Assembly (NCBI RefSeq): GCF_002165255.2
Contig: NZ_CP028561.1
Location: 2,604,001 to 2,668,000, forward strand
Length of the DNA stretch: 64,000 nt
DNA from: Acinetobacter sp. WCHA45
GTDB lineage: Bacteria > Pseudomonadota > Gammaproteobacteria > Pseudomonadales > Moraxellaceae
Reading direction: 5' to 3'
How positions within the stretch are numbered: position 1 is the stretch's first letter; every line of letters begins with the position of its first letter. The notes under the pieces are model-generated. The model ran no database searches. It had not been told where the DNA came from and worked only from the letters and a program-made list of their open reading frames with translations. Shown one piece after another: positions 51,962-61,900 of the stretch. Position numbers and translations under genes: made by a program.

Positions 51962-53938
51962 TTAAGGAGTACTCCCTCTCACAATATTCAAGAAGTATAG
52001 ATGACGTTCATATTGATCAATAATGTCTTGGATTAAATCTTCTTGCGTCCAATCCATCACATCATAATTTTGACCACCTTCTCTTAAGAACACTTCTGCT
52101 TGAAAGTAATTGGCTTCATCTTCTTCTGCTCGTCCCAACATAAAGCTAGGTGGAACAGTGGCATGCGAAACCACTTTATAGGTAAAATTAATTTCATGGT
52201 GATGATCGACATGCAGTTGCAGACCATTTTCAATTTCACGTATCTCCACTTCCAAGTGACGGCGTTTGAATTCACGCTGAATACTTTCAAAAGCCTTACG
52301 AACTTGCGTGTCGATATAGTGCTGAACTTCAGTTTCACTATGCGGATAATGCATAATTAAACCTAAACGCTGCTGCCAACTGCGTGGATTATTGATGGCA
52401 CGTGGAGTAATACGCGCCTCTTGAATGGCCTTCATTTTAGTGACATCTAACTTCAAGGCTTTGAGTAAGCCCCAACTCATCAGCAACATAATAAAAGTAA
52501 AAGGCAATGCACTCATAATAATGGAAGATTGCAATGCCGATAGACCACCCACCAACAGCAGAATAATGGCCAATGCGGCCATCAACACCGTCCAAAATAA
52601 TCTTTGCCATGTTGGAGAATTCTCGGTTTTAGCGGTGAGATAATCGGTAACCAGCGCACCCGAATCCGCAGAGGTAACGAAAAAGAGCATCACCAATACC
52701 GTCGCCAATAAACTCATCACTCCTGAAAATGGCAAATGATTCAAAAATTCAAATAAAGCTACAGATGAATCGCTTTGTACTGCATGAATCAAACTGACAT
52801 TATGCTCTTGCATAATATTGAACAGTGCAGCATTACCTAAAAAGCCCATCCAGATAATGGTAAACCCAGTCGGAATCAGTAATACACCCACAATAAACTC
52901 ACGGATGGTTCGGCCGCGTGATACACGGGCAATAAACATCCCCACAAATGGCGACCATGAAATCCACCAAGCCCAATACATAATAGTCCAACCGCCAATC
53001 CAGCCATTCGGTTGATAAGCATAGAGGTTAAAGGTCATACCAAATAGGTTCGACATATACGAACCCATGTTTTGAATGGTCGTTTGTAGTAGATAGATAC
53101 TTGGGCCAGCAATAAATACAAAGGCTAAAAGTACCAAAGCCAAGACCAGATTCAGCTCAGAAAGACGTTTTACGCCTTTATCCAAACCGAGAAATACTGA
53201 CATTGAAGCGAGAATACTGACAAAGACAATCAAACCCACTTGGACTTGGTTACTTTGCTCCACTCCAAATAAATAATGTAAGCCAGAATTAATCTGAGTA
53301 ACACCAAAACCTAAAGAGGTCGCTACCCCAAAAACCGTGCCAATGGTGGCAAAGGTATCAATACTATCGCCCCAAGGACTGTAAATCTTCTTACCAATAA
53401 TTGGATATAAGGCGGAACGGGTTTTTAACGGCAGATTATGACGATAAGCAAAATAGGCCAAAGCCAATCCGACCACGGCGTAAATTGCCCATGCATGTAA
53501 ACCCCAGTGGAAAAAGGTAATCCTTAAGGCTTGTTGTGCAGATGCGATACTTTCAGGATCACCACTCGGTGGGCTGACATAGTGCATCACAGGTTCTGCA
53601 ACACCGAAGAACATCAAACCGATGCCCATACCTGCGGTAAACAGCATAGCAAACCAAGAACCATTGCTATATTCAGGTTGGCTATGATCTGGTCCTAATT
53701 TAATTTTGCCGCTGGCCGAACAGGCAATATAAATCAGTAAAATCAAAAACACCGCAACAGAGAGGACATAAAACCAGCTAAAGGAATCTGTAATCCATTG
53801 CTTCAGTTGTTGTGTCAGAAATTCAAAGGAACTGGGTGCGATAATGACGATTGCGATAAAAATCGCAATGATAATCACCGTGCTTAAAAACACGTTTGGA
53901 TTCACATTCGCAAACTGCGAAGATGGCTTGGAAGGCAT
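51962..53938 (-). CDS. BCCT-family choline/betaine/carnitine transporter (BetT-like)
   Basis: Sodium- or proton-coupled uptake system for choline, betaine or carnitine in the inner membrane. It has 658 residues: a 12-helix core (to about residue 500) and a long C-terminal cytoplasmic domain of about 150 residues, as in osmoregulated BetT. The aromatic substrate-box region reads WTIMYWAWWISWSPFVGMFI with ARVSRGRTIREFIVGVLLIP after it. An early Gly-rich stretch is MLFTAGMGIGLMFFGVAEPV. The tail suggests osmotic control. The betIBA genes are not in the window, so the substrate is inferred from family only. Confidence 0.92.
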   Translation of the reverse strand: MPSKPSSQFANVNPNVFLSTVIIIAIFIAIVIIAPSSFEFLTQQLKQWITDSFSWFYVLSVAVFLILLIYIACSASGKIKLGPDHSQPEYSNGSWFAMLFTAGMGIGLMFFGVAEPVMHYVSPPSGDPESIASAQQALRITFFHWGLHAWAIYAVVGLALAYFAYRHNLPLKTRSALYPIIGKKIYSPWGDSIDTFATIGTVFGVATSLGFGVTQINSGLHYLFGVEQSNQVQVGLIVFVSILASMSVFLGLDKGVKRLSELNLVLALVLLAFVFIAGPSIYLLQTTIQNMGSYMSNLFGMTFNLYAYQPNGWIGGWTIMYWAWWISWSPFVGMFIARVSRGRTIREFIVGVLLIPTGFTIIWMGFLGNAALFNIMQEHNVSLIHAVQSDSSVALFEFLNHLPFSGVMSLLATVLVMLFFVTSADSGALVTDYLTAKTENSPTWQRLFWTVLMAALAIILLLVGGLSALQSSIIMSALPFTFIMLLMSWGLLKALKLDVTKMKAIQEARITPRAINNPRSWQQRLGLIMHYPHSETEVQHYIDTQVRKAFESIQREFKRRHLEVEIREIENGLQLHVDHHHEINFTYKVVSHATVPPSFMLGRAEEDEANYFQAEVFLREGGQNYDVMDWTQEDLIQDIIDQYERHLYFLNIVRGSTP

Positions 53939-53970
53939 AATTCCCCCATATTTTTTTAATGATAATGACA

Positions 53971-54007
53971 GACCCTAAGGGTCAAATAAGACATTCACAT
54001 AGTGAAT
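53971..54007. promoter_or_regulatory. Two inverted repeats upstream of the BCCT gene
   Basis: GACCCT-A-AGGGTC (53971-53983) and ATTCAC-ATA-GTGAAT (53993-54007), both perfect dyads, 33-70 bp before the start codon. The cognate regulator is unknown. Confidence 0.45.
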
Positions 54008-54089
54008 AAAAGCGAGTTCAGCGGTGTAAAACTCGATACTGATTATAAAAAATGTGAAAAATAAAGCAGTTGTAATGCTGTAACTGTAT

Positions 54090-54797
54090 TTATTCTTTAT
54101 CGCTCGATTGCTTAGGTAAATGGGCAATGTATTGTAATGCAATTAATCGAGAAACCACGACAGCGAGATACATCACCCCACCAAACATTTGTAGCATGGT
54201 TAATACTCTAGCGGCTGGGCTAATTGGCATCAAATCAGATAAACCCGTTGCTGATTGCAGACTAAAACTCAGAAATAATAAATCAAGCCAAACTTGTAAA
54301 TCTTGTGGCTGATTTGGGTTTTGAAAACTATGGGGTAAAAGCAACTGGCAAATACTATATAAAAAGGCGAATGCCCAAGCGATGAGGGTAAAAACTGCAC
54401 CTGCAGCAAATAATTCATCTTTGGTGAGATAACGATCTGCAAACATATAACGTAATAATCCATAAGCCGCATAAAAATACGCTAATGCTTCAAAACTATA
54501 AGCGATGATTTGGATTTTTGAATTGTCATAGCCAATAAAAATTAAAATTGAAAACAGAAAAGCACCACTGACAAAGACTAAGCCCCAAAATGTGAATACT
54601 GGTGTTTGGCGAATGACCTTGGCAATAATTAAGAGAGCTAAAACACCTAGTGACCAAGTTAAGGCACGATATTCACTATCTCCATAAGTCAACATCGCCA
54701 AAATTAACAAAGCCAATTGCACCAACAACAACCATGCAGAAGGTAATAAACGAAAACTGCCCCAAAATTGTTTTAAGCTTTGCATGTTGTTTTCCAT
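54090..54797 (-). CDS. Ion-channel-domain membrane protein with atypical filter
   Basis: Inner-membrane protein of 235 residues with seven or so hydrophobic segments ending in a two-helix pore module (ion channel, PF07885 type). The pore loop reads LFLSFSLQSATGLSDLMPIS, followed by the last helix with MFGGVMYLAVVVSRLI. The canonical K+ filter TVGYGD is replaced by ATGLSD, so ion selectivity is doubtful. An internal Met5 is an alternative start. It lies upstream of the BCCT gene on the same strand, but operators between them suggest separate control. Confidence 0.8.
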   Translation of the reverse strand: MENNMQSLKQFWGSFRLLPSAWLLLVQLALLILAMLTYGDSEYRALTWSLGVLALLIIAKVIRQTPVFTFWGLVFVSGAFLFSILIFIGYDNSKIQIIAYSFEALAYFYAAYGLLRYMFADRYLTKDELFAAGAVFTLIAWAFAFLYSICQLLLPHSFQNPNQPQDLQVWLDLLFLSFSLQSATGLSDLMPISPAARVLTMLQMFGGVMYLAVVVSRLIALQYIAHLPKQSSDKE

Positions 54798-54830
54798 GTG
54801 ATTGTTATGATTTTCATTAAGTTAATGGCA

Positions 54831-55427
54831 TCACACCGTATCTAAAAAGGCAACAATCATTTTAGAGAGTTCTTGTTGCAAACGTTGTTCTTCAATTAAA
54901 AAGGTATTTTTACTGGCATAACGCATCATGGTAAATAAAGTACTGTTAATAATTACAAAAGACTTATGTTTTAAAGTCTCAAAATCCCAATGGGGGTAAT
55001 AACGTCCAAATAAGTACATACCCACTTCCAAGAAATGCTGCTCTAATACTTGTGCCGCTTCTGAATCACTATAGGCATGCCAATTTTTTAAGATTTCGAT
55101 AAAGAAACCATGATCCGATTTCAATGATTCAAAACCAAAAGCGATACTTAATGTGATGATGTCTTGAATAGCTGTTTGTTGTTGGAGCATCACTAACTGC
55201 TTTAGTGCTTGCCCTAAATTTTCGCTTTTACGTAACAATAGTTCAGCAACAATCTGTTCTTTATTTTCAAAATATTGATAAATTGATCCGACACTTACCC
55301 CTGATTTTTCAGAAATTTTAGGTGTTGTTAATTGTAATACACCATATTCAGAAATACATTTTTGCGTTCCCTCCAGAATACTTTCGACAATCATTTTTGC
55401 ACGTTGCTGCTGGGGTCTTTTTCTCAT
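54831..55427 (-). CDS. TetR-family transcriptional regulator
   Basis: Dimeric repressor of 198 residues. The N-terminal helix-turn-helix reads LTTPKISEKSGVSVGSIYQYFENKEQIVAELL (key residues Gly-Ser-x-Tyr-x-Tyr-Phe at about 51-57), preceded by the usual helix with QRAKMIVESILEGT. The ligand-binding C-terminal domain has no recognisable signature. It is divergent from the MpaB-type oxygenase gene, and a near-perfect palindrome lies between them, so it very probably controls that gene and itself. Confidence 0.9.
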   Translation of the reverse strand: MRKRPQQQRAKMIVESILEGTQKCISEYGVLQLTTPKISEKSGVSVGSIYQYFENKEQIVAELLLRKSENLGQALKQLVMLQQQTAIQDIITLSIAFGFESLKSDHGFFIEILKNWHAYSDSEAAQVLEQHFLEVGMYLFGRYYPHWDFETLKHKSFVIINSTLFTMMRYASKNTFLIEEQRLQQELSKMIVAFLDTV

Positions 55428-55455
55428 GTTCAGCCTTTATTAAAACGCGAATTGA

Positions 55456-55475
55456 ATACGAATATTTATTCATAT
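55456..55475. promoter_or_regulatory. Palindromic operator between tetR and mpaB-like genes
   Basis: ATACGAATA-TT-TATTCATAT, 8 of 9 arm positions paired, placed in the 85-bp divergent region. Probable TetR operator. Confidence 0.65.
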
Positions 55476-55512
55476 TAAGCTTTGATTAAATAACAATCAG
55501 GGGCTTTATGCA

Positions 55513-56721
55513 ATGCAAAGCATCGTTAAACCTAAACGCTTAGCAGCGTTTGAAGACATGATTCAATCAAATATTAAAACCAAAATTCTGAGTTATATGA
55601 CCCATCAACAGGTGCAACCCAGTTATGCAGAGTATCAAGCACTGAATACCGCTCTGCAAAGTGGTGATCAACCCATGGATCAACTGTTGCTTTGGGTACT
55701 CCAGAATCCAAAACAACATCGTAAATACTTTGAAACCGCACTCTATGAAGGTCTTGAGAAATTACCACATGAGATTGCTGAACTGACTGCCTTCTTCCAG
55801 TTAGTGGAACAGAAACCTGATTGGTATGAGCAAGCCAAAGTCGATGAAGCACTTAAATTTACCTATCGCCTAGGCATCAATAACGGACTGATCCTACGAG
55901 ATCTATCGCTAATGACAGGTTATTTGTACCCTGGTTTTAATCAACCCCTAGTCCTGACAGGTGCACTAAAAAAACAGGCAGGAACACGCTTAGCTGAAAC
56001 AACTAAATGGTGGGTCGATATCACTGAACAAGATGGTTTTGAACGTTTTAGTAAAGGCTTCACCTCTACTATTTTTGTGCGCTTCATTCATTCACTGGTA
56101 CGCTATCAATTACAAAAATCTGAGAAATGGGATGCCGAGACTTGGGGGCTACCTATTAACCAATATGATCAAGCGATGACCAATATTGCCTTTAGTGGTG
56201 TGGTATTGATTGGTATCAGGGCATTGGGGATTTTCCCTAGCGCACAAGAGATTGATAGTTTTTTACATTTTTGGAAATATGCGGGCTGGTTGATGGGCAT
56301 TGAAGAAAAATGGTTAGTGGATAATGAAGCTGATGGCTGGAAACTCATGTATTGGATGCAGTTTGCACATCCTCAATCTGATGAGAGCAGTATTTCTCTG
56401 GGATCTAGTCTTTCCAAAGAACCCTTTGAACGGAAATATCGTTACCTACGCTCTTTCCAGCAAAAACTCGCCTATAAGCAACATCTAGAAATTACCCAGT
56501 TCTTTATTGGTCGCAAGAAAATGCAGAAATTGGGTTTAGCACCACAGTCAGCCTCATGGTTTGCTTATTATTTAATTGGTCGTAATCTAGCACTGTATAC
56601 TGGTGCCAAATACATACCACAATTAAATCGCGCCCTTGAACAAAATGGACGGCATTTGCAACGAATCGGTTTGTCACTCTATCGTAATCAAGCGCAACAA
56701 CTGGCCAGTATGCATCAATAA
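55513..56721 (+). CDS. MpaB-family (DUF2236) oxygenase
   Basis: Member of the MpaB/DUF2236 family, haem-binding oxygenases related to rubber oxygenase Lcp and to fungal MpaB; the substrate is not predictable. It has 402 residues. Characteristic parts are RDLSLMTGYLYPGFNQPLVL, the RLAETTKWWVDIT segment, FVRFIHSLVRYQLQKS with the putative haem His-Arg region, and a late FLHFWKYAGWLMGIEEKW. There is no signal peptide. It is divergent from a TetR gene and ends at a terminator, so it forms a one-gene regulated unit. Confidence 0.85.
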   Translation: MQSIVKPKRLAAFEDMIQSNIKTKILSYMTHQQVQPSYAEYQALNTALQSGDQPMDQLLLWVLQNPKQHRKYFETALYEGLEKLPHEIAELTAFFQLVEQKPDWYEQAKVDEALKFTYRLGINNGLILRDLSLMTGYLYPGFNQPLVLTGALKKQAGTRLAETTKWWVDITEQDGFERFSKGFTSTIFVRFIHSLVRYQLQKSEKWDAETWGLPINQYDQAMTNIAFSGVVLIGIRALGIFPSAQEIDSFLHFWKYAGWLMGIEEKWLVDNEADGWKLMYWMQFAHPQSDESSISLGSSLSKEPFERKYRYLRSFQQKLAYKQHLEITQFFIGRKKMQKLGLAPQSASWFAYYLIGRNLALYTGAKYIPQLNRALEQNGRHLQRIGLSLYRNQAQQLASMHQ

Positions 56722-56725
56722 TAGA

Positions 56726-56758
56726 AAAAGCCCTCAAATTTTGAGGGCTTTAATTTTT
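56726..56758. terminator. Bidirectional terminator
   Basis: Stem AAAGCCCTCAAA/TTTGAGGGCTTT with T-rich flanks. It ends the MpaB gene (plus) and actP (minus). Confidence 0.9.
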
Positions 56759-56772
56759 AGGACTCGACCTAC

Positions 56773-58488
56773 TTAGTGATCAGATGCACCAGAGATACCA
56801 ATACCTGTTTGTGAACGAACAAACTGAGCATCGAACGCTTTACGCTCTTTCTCTGCACGCGCAGTTTTATCAGTTACTGAGAAGAACCAGCAGCAAAGGA
56901 AAGATAATGGCATCGCGAAAATTGCAGGACCATTGAATGGATTCACTGCTGTGTCTGAAATTTTCAACGTGTCAACCCAAACTGCTTTAGAAAGAATGAT
57001 CAGGGTTACAGCAGTCACTAGACCAACAATACCGCCAATTACTGCACCACGAGTCGTTAAACCTTTCCAGAACATAGACAATACGAGTACTGGGAAGTTT
57101 GCACAACATGCAACTGAGAATGCCAAACCAACCATGAAAGCAACGTTTTGTTTTTCGAACAAAATCCCTAGAATCATGGCAAAGATTGCTAAACCTAAAG
57201 TCGCAATTTTTGACATACGTAATTCAGATTGAGGCGTAGTTTGACCTTTTTTGAATACGTTTGCATATAAGTCATGTGAAATCGCAGAAGCACCTGAAAG
57301 TGTTAAGCCAGCCACTACAGCAAGGATTGTTGCAAATGCAACTGCTGAAATGAAGCCCATGAACAAGTCGCCACCAACTGCATCACTTAAGTGAACCGCA
57401 GCCATGTTGTTACCACCAACCAACTCTAATTTACCTGTTACCGCTGCTTTCGCGACATCAAGGAACTGAGGGTTATTAGAAACGAATAAGATCGCACCGA
57501 AACCAATGATGAAAGTTAATAGATAGAAGTAACCAATGAAACCTGTTGCAACTACAACTGATTTACGAGCTTCTTTCGCATCTTTAACAGTGAAGAAGCG
57601 CATTAAAATATGTGGTAAGCCTGCTGTACCAAACATTAATGCAAGACCAAGTGATAACGCATCAATCGGGTTTGCAGCCAATTTACCAGGCCCCATGATT
57701 TTTGCAGCTTCATCCCAGCTAATGCTGTGAGATTGGCTATACACACCAATTGCTTGATTGAACATGTTTGAGAAACTAAAGCCAACAGCTTTCATCACCA
57801 TGAATGCCATGAATGTTGCGCCACTGAGTAACATTACGGCTTTAATGATTTGTACCCAAGTGGTTGCTAACATACCACCAAAAATTACGTATGCCATCAT
57901 CAATAAACCGACGATTACAACCGCAATATTATAGTTCAGACCAAAAAGTAATTTGATTAACTGACCTGCTCCTACCATTTGAGCAATCAGATAAAATGCA
58001 ACCACAACTAAAGAACTTAATGCAGCTAAGGTACGAACTGGTTTTTCTTCCAAACGGAAAGAAACTACATCAGAAAGATTATATTTACCTAAGTTACGTA
58101 AACGTTCAGCAACAAGGAAAAGTACGATCGGCCAACCGACCATGAAACCAAGTGAATAGAGCAAACCATCAAAGCCTGAACTAAACACAAGTGCTGAAAT
58201 ACCGAGGAACGATGCGGCTGACATATAGTCACCTGCAATCGCTAAACCATTTTGGAAGCCACTGATCCCACCACCTGCGGTATAGAAATCAGCTGTATTC
58301 GTGGTTTGTTTTGCTGCCCACTTAGTAATAAACAAAGTGAAACCAACAAAAATGGTGAACATGATGATTGCATGCCAGTTTGTTGCCTGTTGCTCTGCTG
58401 CACCTAAATCAGGGCCAGCAAATGCAACTTGAGAACAACATAGGCTTGCAAGCGCGAACAGTTTCGCTTTGAATGACGTCCCTTTCAT
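56773..58488 (-). CDS. actP: Acetate permease ActP (sodium:solute symporter)
   Basis: Acetate/glycolate symporter of the inner membrane (SSS family). It has 571 residues from [20 protein letters not shown], a cleavable signal peptide ending VAFA, then 13 or so helices. Key pieces are [40 protein letters not shown] and [20 protein letters not shown], all typical of ActP. The start at 58488 comes just after the yjcH stop (58490), and the GGGA of the yjcH end serves as ribosome-binding site. The frame is open 19 codons further but inside yjcH. yjcH-actP is a conserved operon. Confidence 0.93.
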   Translation of the reverse strand: MKGTSFKAKLFALASLCCSQVAFAGPDLGAAEQQATNWHAIIMFTIFVGFTLFITKWAAKQTTNTADFYTAGGGISGFQNGLAIAGDYMSAASFLGISALVFSSGFDGLLYSLGFMVGWPIVLFLVAERLRNLGKYNLSDVVSFRLEEKPVRTLAALSSLVVVAFYLIAQMVGAGQLIKLLFGLNYNIAVVIVGLLMMAYVIFGGMLATTWVQIIKAVMLLSGATFMAFMVMKAVGFSFSNMFNQAIGVYSQSHSISWDEAAKIMGPGKLAANPIDALSLGLALMFGTAGLPHILMRFFTVKDAKEARKSVVVATGFIGYFYLLTFIIGFGAILFVSNNPQFLDVAKAAVTGKLELVGGNNMAAVHLSDAVGGDLFMGFISAVAFATILAVVAGLTLSGASAISHDLYANVFKKGQTTPQSELRMSKIATLGLAIFAMILGILFEKQNVAFMVGLAFSVACCANFPVLVLSMFWKGLTTRGAVIGGIVGLVTAVTLIILSKAVWVDTLKISDTAVNPFNGPAIFAMPLSFLCCWFFSVTDKTARAEKERKAFDAQFVRSQTGIGISGASDH

Positions 58489-58489
58489 C

Positions 58490-58822
58490 TCAGTGCATCC
58501 CTTTTTCATGTGTGATTGCCTCAACTTCCTTGAGAGCCTCTTCATTCAACTGATCCAGTTTATTATTGGCGATGTATGAATAGACACCACACAATAAAAA
58601 TGACAGTACGATAATGCCTAAACCGAGGGGCATGCCCCATGTTGTTACACCACCACTAAAAGAACTTGCTAGGAACTCTTTGTTATAGCCAACTAAAAGC
58701 ATAAATCCGACATAGATAAACAACATGATTGCTGTTAATGTCCAACTTAATGTACGTTTTTTGCTGACCATTTCTTGAAACTTTGGATTGTGTAGAATGC
58801 GTTCTACCTGTGAGTCATCCAT
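58490..58822 (-). CDS. yjcH: DUF485 membrane protein (YjcH)
   Basis: Small inner-membrane protein that always precedes actP; its role is unknown, presumably assisting the permease. It has 110 residues and two membrane helices (about 29-48 and 62-85). The start is read as the second of two adjacent ATGs (58822) since AAGGAG is only 3 nt before the first and 6 nt before the second. Its stop overlaps the ActP leader, giving a coupled unit. Confidence 0.9.
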   Translation of the reverse strand: MDDSQVERILHNPKFQEMVSKKRTLSWTLTAIMLFIYVGFMLLVGYNKEFLASSFSGGVTTWGMPLGLGIIVLSFLLCGVYSYIANNKLDQLNEEALKEVEAITHEKGMH

Positions 58823-58983
58823 CATTAACTCCTTATTTTTGTGTCCAGCCGTGGACCCCTTTTTTACTAGGGATTTTTCATTATTTAAATTAACAAGATT
58901 ATGCTTGACTCGTAACTTAGACTTTGGTCTCTAAATACAAATCTCTGCTCATAACCCTTTTGATGCTTCGGGTATGATAGAAA

Positions 58984-61900
58984 ATGGAGTTTGATCACGT
59001 GAGCAATATGAACAATTGGCTTATTATTGGGGCACTTGCCCTATATATCGCACTGTTATTCGGCTGTGCTTTTTTTGGAGAAAAACATGCCAGTCGCTTA
59101 AGTACACGTGGTCGCATGTTGATGTTCAGCTTAACTTTAGGCGTATATTGCTCATCTTGGACATTCTACGGCGCAACAGGTGCAGCTGTCCGTGAAGGTA
59201 TTATTTTCTTACCAATTTATTTAGGACCATTACTTTTTATTTGGTTTGGTTACGACATTTGGAAACGGTTAGGAAGGATTCGTCAGCATCATGCCATTTC
59301 TTCAATTGCCGATTTCGTTGCTGCCCGATATGGCAAAAGCGGTAGTCTCGCAGCCTTAGTCACTATTCTTGCAGTGATTGCAATTATCCCTTATCTCGCT
59401 TTGCAATTAAGAGCGATTGCATTGAGTGCCTCCGTTGTACTCGAACAGAATGCACATGTTCATACCAGCACAAATAGTGTGTTATTACTTACAGCAGTAC
59501 TTGCGATTTTGGCTATGATTTTTGGCACGCGGCATATTGCACATACTGAACAGCACGGCGGCTTAATGCTTGCAGTCGCTTTTGAATCTTTTGTAAAACT
59601 GTTTGCATTACTTAGCGTTGCAGTTTTTTTCTTATTCCAATCCCCAGAAAATATCAAACAAGTCAGCAATGATGTCACTCAACATTTTCAAGATTTGCAA
59701 CAATTAGGGGTTCCTGAAACCTTCTGGGTACAAACCTTACTCGCTGCGCTAGCTATGATTTGTTTACCACGACAGTTTCATGTTGCCGTAGTCGAATTAC
59801 GTGATGAAAAACATATTCGTGGGGCTAGACGCTGGTTTGCAGCTTATTTAATTTTAACCATTATGGCGATTATTCCTATCGCCAGTTGGGCCTTACACTC
59901 CCTCCCTGATACATTAGGTACACCTGATATTGCGGTATTGGCGCTCCCTCTAAGTTATCAGCAAGATTGGTTGGCATTACTCGCTTTTTTAGGTGGTTTC
60001 TCTGCTTCAACAGGTATGTTACTGGTTGCCTCAGTCGCACTTTCTATCATGCTCAGTAATGATTTAATTATGCCTGCTTTATGGCACTTTAAGATTATCT
60101 CTCGACATGATCAACAATTACCAAAAGTACTCAAACTGACTCGAAGAATTAGTATTATCAGTGTGATGTTACTGGGTTTTTTATTCTTCCACTTTTTTAA
60201 TGACATTAATCAATTATCAGTATTTGGCCTATTGGCTTTTAGCGCAGTTGCGCAATTTTCGCCAGCACTCATTGGTGGTTTATATTGGCGTGGTGCAAGC
60301 CGTCAAGGTGTCTATGTCGGTCTGATCGTAGGCTTCATCATGTGGAGCTACACACTGCTCTTTCCTACTTTGTTACGTAGTCTCCCAGAACAATATCAAG
60401 CGTTCGCACAACATTTATTATTGTTTGGACCTTTCGATATTAATAGCTTACGTCCAGAAGCTTTGCTTGGTTTTGAATCTTTTGCACCATTGACCCATGG
60501 TGTCATGTGGTCTTTGGGACTGAATATTATTTGCTATATTTGGGGTTCTCGTTTGTACCGCCCAAGTGTTGCGGAACAGATTCAGGCTGAAAGCTTTTTC
60601 TACTATGAAAGCAAACCGTTACCCTCTACCCAGACAAACCTTGATTTAACCGATTTACCGCAAAATGCAGCACGGCTCAAAGTTGGCGATTTATTGGCTC
60701 TGGCTAAACGTATTACAGGTGATCGCCCTACGACTCAAGCATTCCAGCAATTTTGTGAACAAAATCATGTCGTACTCAATGAAAATCATGTAGCAAATGG
60801 CATGTGGTGGCGCTTCACTGAACAATACTTGGCAGGCATTATTGGTGCTGCATCAGCACGTACTTTACTCACCACCGCCATGATCAACAATGGATTAGCA
60901 TTAGGGCAAGTCGCGAATATTCTCGATCAAGCTTCACAATGGCAACGCTTTAACCAAAATCTTTTGATGACCATGATCGACCATATGACTCAAGGGGTCA
61001 GTGTTGTTGATAAAAATATGTGCTTGGTTGCATGGAACAATCAATATCTTACCTTATTTGATTATCCTAAAGACCTTGTTTATGTCGGTTGTCCAATCGC
61101 GGATTTAATCCGTTATAACGCAGAACGGGGTGAATGTGGACCCGGTTCAGTTGAAGAACATGTGCGTAAACGAATTCACTGGATGAAAGTTGGCAGCGCC
61201 CATGAATTTGAACGGATTCGTAAAGATGGCTTGGTCATTCAAATGCGCGGTAATCCTATTGAGGGTGGAGGATTCGTCACCACCTTCGCCGATATTACTG
61301 CGTTCCGCGAAAATGAAGCGATTCTTGAAGAAAGAGTGAGTGATCGAACTCAACAGCTTGCAAATGCACTAGCTGAACAGCAACTTGCCCGTGAACAAGC
61401 CGATAAAGCCAATCAATCTAAAAGTCGATTTTTAGCAGCGGCCAGTCACGATTTGCTGCAACCGATGCATGCAGCACGTTTGTTCAGTACGGCATTGGAA
61501 CAGAGTGTCAGCTCAACTGAAGATCAACAAACCTTACAACAACTTGATCGCGCACTGTATGGTGCTGAAAGCATGCTCTCTGCCCTACTCGATATTGCCC
61601 GTTTAGAAGGTGGAACCATCCAACCAAAACGCCAAGCGTATTCATTACACGACTTATTGAGTGATCTTGAACTTCAATTCAAATCAATTGCAGCGCAGCG
61701 TAATATTCAACTGTCTGTACACGATACTCAATTCTGGGTTGATACCGATCCACAATGGATGCGACGAATTATTCAAAATTTCGTTAGTAATGCATTGCGT
61801 TATACAGCACAAGGTCGTGTCGTTGTTGGTGTATTACGTTCTGCACAAAGACCAAACCATATTCGAATCGGTGTTTGGGATACAGGACCTGGCATCAATG

